Shown: piece by piece, positions 62,466-64,000 of the stretch
Layout: the number at the start of each line of letters is the position of its first letter
How positions within the stretch are numbered: position 1 is the first letter of the stretch
Assembly: GCF_900176145.1 (NCBI RefSeq)
Contig: NZ_FWWY01000001.1
Location: 687,517-751,516, forward strand
Reading direction: 5' to 3'
DNA length: 64,000 nt
Source: Sulfobacillus thermosulfidooxidans DSM 9293
GTDB lineage: Bacteria; Bacillota; Sulfobacillia; Sulfobacillales; Sulfobacillaceae
The notes under the pieces: model-generated
Told to the model about the DNA's origin: nothing
Seen by the model: only the letters and a program-made list of their open reading frames with translations
Databases searched by the model: none
Made by a program: the position numbers and the translations under genes

Positions 62466-62480
62466 ATCCGACATCAAAAA

Positions 62481-62510
62481 TACAGCCTCAGCACGTGGAG
62501 GCTGTATTTT
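62481..62510 (+). terminator. Rho-independent terminator of the HTH/TPR gene
   Basis: Stem TACAGCCTC (62481-62489) with GAGGCTGTA (62498-62506), then TTTTTA. 16 bases after the stop. Confidence 0.85.
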
Positions 62511-62543
62511 TATATTGGCGACTGCCAATTAGCCCGCAAAAAT

Positions 62544-62566
62544 AAAAAAGCCCAAATGGGCTTTTT
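62544..62566 (-). terminator. Rho-independent terminator of rplM-rpsI
   Basis: Stem AAAAAGCCC/GGGCTTTTT around loop AAAT (62545-62566), followed on the minus strand by TTTTATTTTTGC. It overlaps the rpsI stop codon. Confidence 0.85.
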
Positions 62567-62957
62567 ACCGTTTAGAGAATTGAGGAGCTTTACGAGCCTT
62601 TTTGAGTCCGTATTTACGTCGCTCTTTCATTCGCGAGTCCCGCTTTAAAAAGCCTCGTTGTTTTAAAGGAATACGGAAGTTGCTGTCCACCGCTAGCAAT
62701 GCCCGCGCAATACCATGACGTACCGCACCAGCTTGACCGGATACACCGCCACCTTCAACACGCACTAATACGTCAAAACGGCCCTGAAGATCCACGGAAT
62801 TTAATGGGGCCATGACCATTGTTTGCAAGGTGCGAAGGGGAAAATATTCCTCAAACGGACGTCCATTGATCAATACACGTCCAGTTCCAGGAACCAGCCT
62901 CACCCGTGCAATGGCATTTTTGCGGCGTCCCGTTCCCCAAAATTGTGCAACTGCCAT
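62565..62957 (-). CDS. rpsI: 30S ribosomal protein S9
   Basis: Component of the small subunit whose C-terminal Lys-Arg tail reaches the P-site tRNA. 130 residues with [43 protein letters not shown] and the C-terminal [12 protein letters not shown]. Start overlaps rplM stop by one base. Standard rplM-rpsI order. Confidence 0.99.
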   Translation of the reverse strand: MAVAQFWGTGRRKNAIARVRLVPGTGRVLINGRPFEEYFPLRTLQTMVMAPLNSVDLQGRFDVLVRVEGGGVSGQAGAVRHGIARALLAVDSNFRIPLKQRGFLKRDSRMKERRKYGLKKARKAPQFSKR

Positions 62958-63391
62958 TAGATTTTAACCTCCCATACTTGCGGCTGCTGGGCACTGTGTG
63001 GATGTTCCGCATTCGGATATACTTTTAGTTTCCGAAACATGGCGCGTCCTAACCGATTATGCGGCAACATTCCCCGGATAGCCTTTTCCACTGCAAAAGT
63101 TGGCTTCTTCTTCATCAATTGACGATAAACCGTACGTTTTAATCCGCCGAAATATCCCGAATGATGGAAGTAAATTTTTTGATCGAGTTTACGTCCCGTC
63201 AATACAACATCGGCCGCATTAACAATAATTACGTAATCACCGGTATCCACATGAGGAGTATACGTGGGCTTGTGCTTGCCACGGAGAATCGTTGCTGCAG
63301 CGGTAGCAACACGCCCCAGCGGTAATCCAGCAGCATCAATCACATACCACGTACGCTGAACATCTTGGGACCGGGCCATATAAGTGGACAT
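62957..63391 (-). CDS. rplM: 50S ribosomal protein L13
   Basis: Large-subunit protein, early assembly factor. 144 residues with [40 protein letters not shown] and [21 protein letters not shown] at 63391 follows TAGGAGG by eight bases; an ORF start at 63433 has none. Strong promoter and a possible L13 leader hairpin upstream. Confidence 0.99.
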   Translation of the reverse strand: MSTYMARSQDVQRTWYVIDAAGLPLGRVATAAATILRGKHKPTYTPHVDTGDYVIIVNAADVVLTGRKLDQKIYFHHSGYFGGLKRTVYRQLMKKKPTFAVEKAIRGMLPHNRLGRAMFRKLKVYPNAEHPHSAQQPQVWEVKI

Positions 63392-63412
63392 GAAATTACC
63401 TCCTACCTTGTG

Positions 63413-63432
63413 TGCCGGCGACGCTGCCGACA
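63413..63432 (-). promoter_or_regulatory. Possible L13 autoregulatory leader hairpin
   Basis: TGTCGGC pairs with GCCGGCA (arms 63426-63432 and 63413-63419, one G-U) in the rplM 5' UTR, 22 bases before the ATG. Firmicute rplM transcripts often carry an L13-binding leader; this match is by location and stem only. Confidence 0.45.
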
Positions 63433-63445
63433 ACCGAACATTAGT

Positions 63446-63474
63446 ATTTTACGAGCATGGACATCGAATGTCAA
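63446..63474 (-). promoter_or_regulatory. Sigma-A promoter of rplM-rpsI
   Basis: TTGACA (-35, 63469-63474) and TAAAAT (-10, 63446-63451) are 17 bases apart on the minus strand, close to consensus. Transcription should start near 63440. Confidence 0.85.
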
Positions 63475-63972
63475 GAAATTTGGTGCCTCTGCATATCATT
63501 GGCACCATAGAAATGGGAATCATCTTAAGTTTTTTCTTTAAAAATCCTAGTTTTTTGCGAGTTTACTATTATGCAAACAAAATATCGTTTACAGTATAAT
63601 AAGGACACTAATCATATATTTATCACTCAAATAGTCGTTATCGCCACCGTTTAAATCCGAAACATCGAGGTATTTCTACCACTGGCACACCGTTAAGCAT
63701 TTTAGCATAGGAGTCGAAAAATAGGTAGACTGTCGTCAAAGACCTTGGGGACTTTTCGGCTGATGATTCTCGATGTTTTATGGTATCAACCTATTGGTTT
63801 TGTGAATACCATTGTCAATGAGTTGGTAGAAGGGTTCGTGTTCATATCTTCTCACGGTAAATCTTCGTAGACATCATGCTGATAGATTCACATCATTAAA
63901 CCGCTCTAGACTTTATGAATACGGGCATTATCGTAATAGGCGCCGATGTAGTGAAGGAGGGAGCGAGAGCTT
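63475..63972. other. 500-base region without a confident gene
   Basis: No frame with a ribosome-binding site and recognisable product. A 10-bp inverted repeat AAACATCGAG/CTCGATGTTT (63660-63669 and 63769-63778) brackets 99 bases. TATAAT at 63594 on the plus strand lacks a good -35. Confidence 0.35.
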
Positions 63973-64000
63973 ATGCGCAAACCACTACAAACCTATTATC
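63973..64000 (+). CDS. Start of a gene cut by the window edge
   Basis: ATG at 63973 opens a frame beginning MRKPLQTYY and running to the end of the window. GAAGGAGGG lies about a dozen bases upstream. Too short to identify. Confidence 0.35.

Overview
The window looks like chromosomal DNA of a Gram-positive Firmicute with roughly 50% GC. Evidence: strong AAGGAGG-type ribosome-binding sites, frequent GTG/TTG starts, tight operons with ATGA overlaps, a Fur-type regulator of the Bacillus kind, YtxH/DUF948/CwlD/SirB1 homologues, a ydaO-type c-di-AMP riboswitch, and a gapA-pgk-tpiA-gpmI-eno operon. Tricorn protease, acyl-peptidase, a squalene-cyclase-independent C35 terpene synthase family (DUF2600) and the overall gene style suggest a Sulfobacillus-like acidophile. 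That placement is inference from recall; no search was run. There is no rRNA, tRNA, CRISPR array or prophage.

Layout. 0.1-19.2 kb is almost all minus strand: rnr and secG, a niacin-permease-like MFS transporter, the glycolytic operon gapA-pgk-tpiA-gpmI-eno plus a HAD hydrolase ending in a clear terminator, and a phosphate operon reading small ORF - P-loop/Asp23 ATPase - phoP - phoR - pstS - pstC - pstA - pstB - phoU. 19.4-23.0 kb is a four-gene operon (Nudix, GNAT, N-acyl amino acid racemase/MenC-type enolase, M20 deacylase) that matches the known N-succinyl route for turning D-amino acids into L-amino acids. 23-34 kb holds peptide-degrading enzymes (S9 acyl-peptidase behind a structured leader, pyroglutamyl peptidase, full-length tricorn), a decayed IS605-type tnpB with its right end, two alpha/beta hydrolases, a CAP-domain exported protein and an unusual CsoR-family repressor.

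34.5-49 kb carries a DUF2600 terpene synthase, recQ, an aminotransferase, an aldehyde dehydrogenase, a cystathionine gamma-synthase/lyase, a lipoprotein, an Mpo1-like protein, a c-di-AMP riboswitch driving a two-PG-binding/3D-domain cell-wall protein, a glycosyltransferase with GtrA, YtxH/DUF948 and a zinc-ribbon Nudix. 49.5-53.7 kb is sirB1-eamA-mobA-mobB-moeA (molybdenum cofactor). 54-59.4 kb carries a serine beta-lactamase-like protein, fur, argF, an M20D amidohydrolase and arginase. 60-63.4 kb has a CwlD-type amidase, a HTH/TPR regulator and the rplM-rpsI operon.

The most notable observation is directly downstream of fur. An Spx/ArsC-family gene starts by an ATGA overlap with fur and is intact for 117 residues except for one in-frame UGA. 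That UGA lies exactly where the first cysteine of the family's CxxC redox motif belongs. It is followed, at the spacing expected for a bacterial SECIS, by a strong stem-loop with G in the apical loop. This makes it a candidate selenocysteine (UxxC) redox protein that ordinary gene callers would shorten to an 80-residue fragment.
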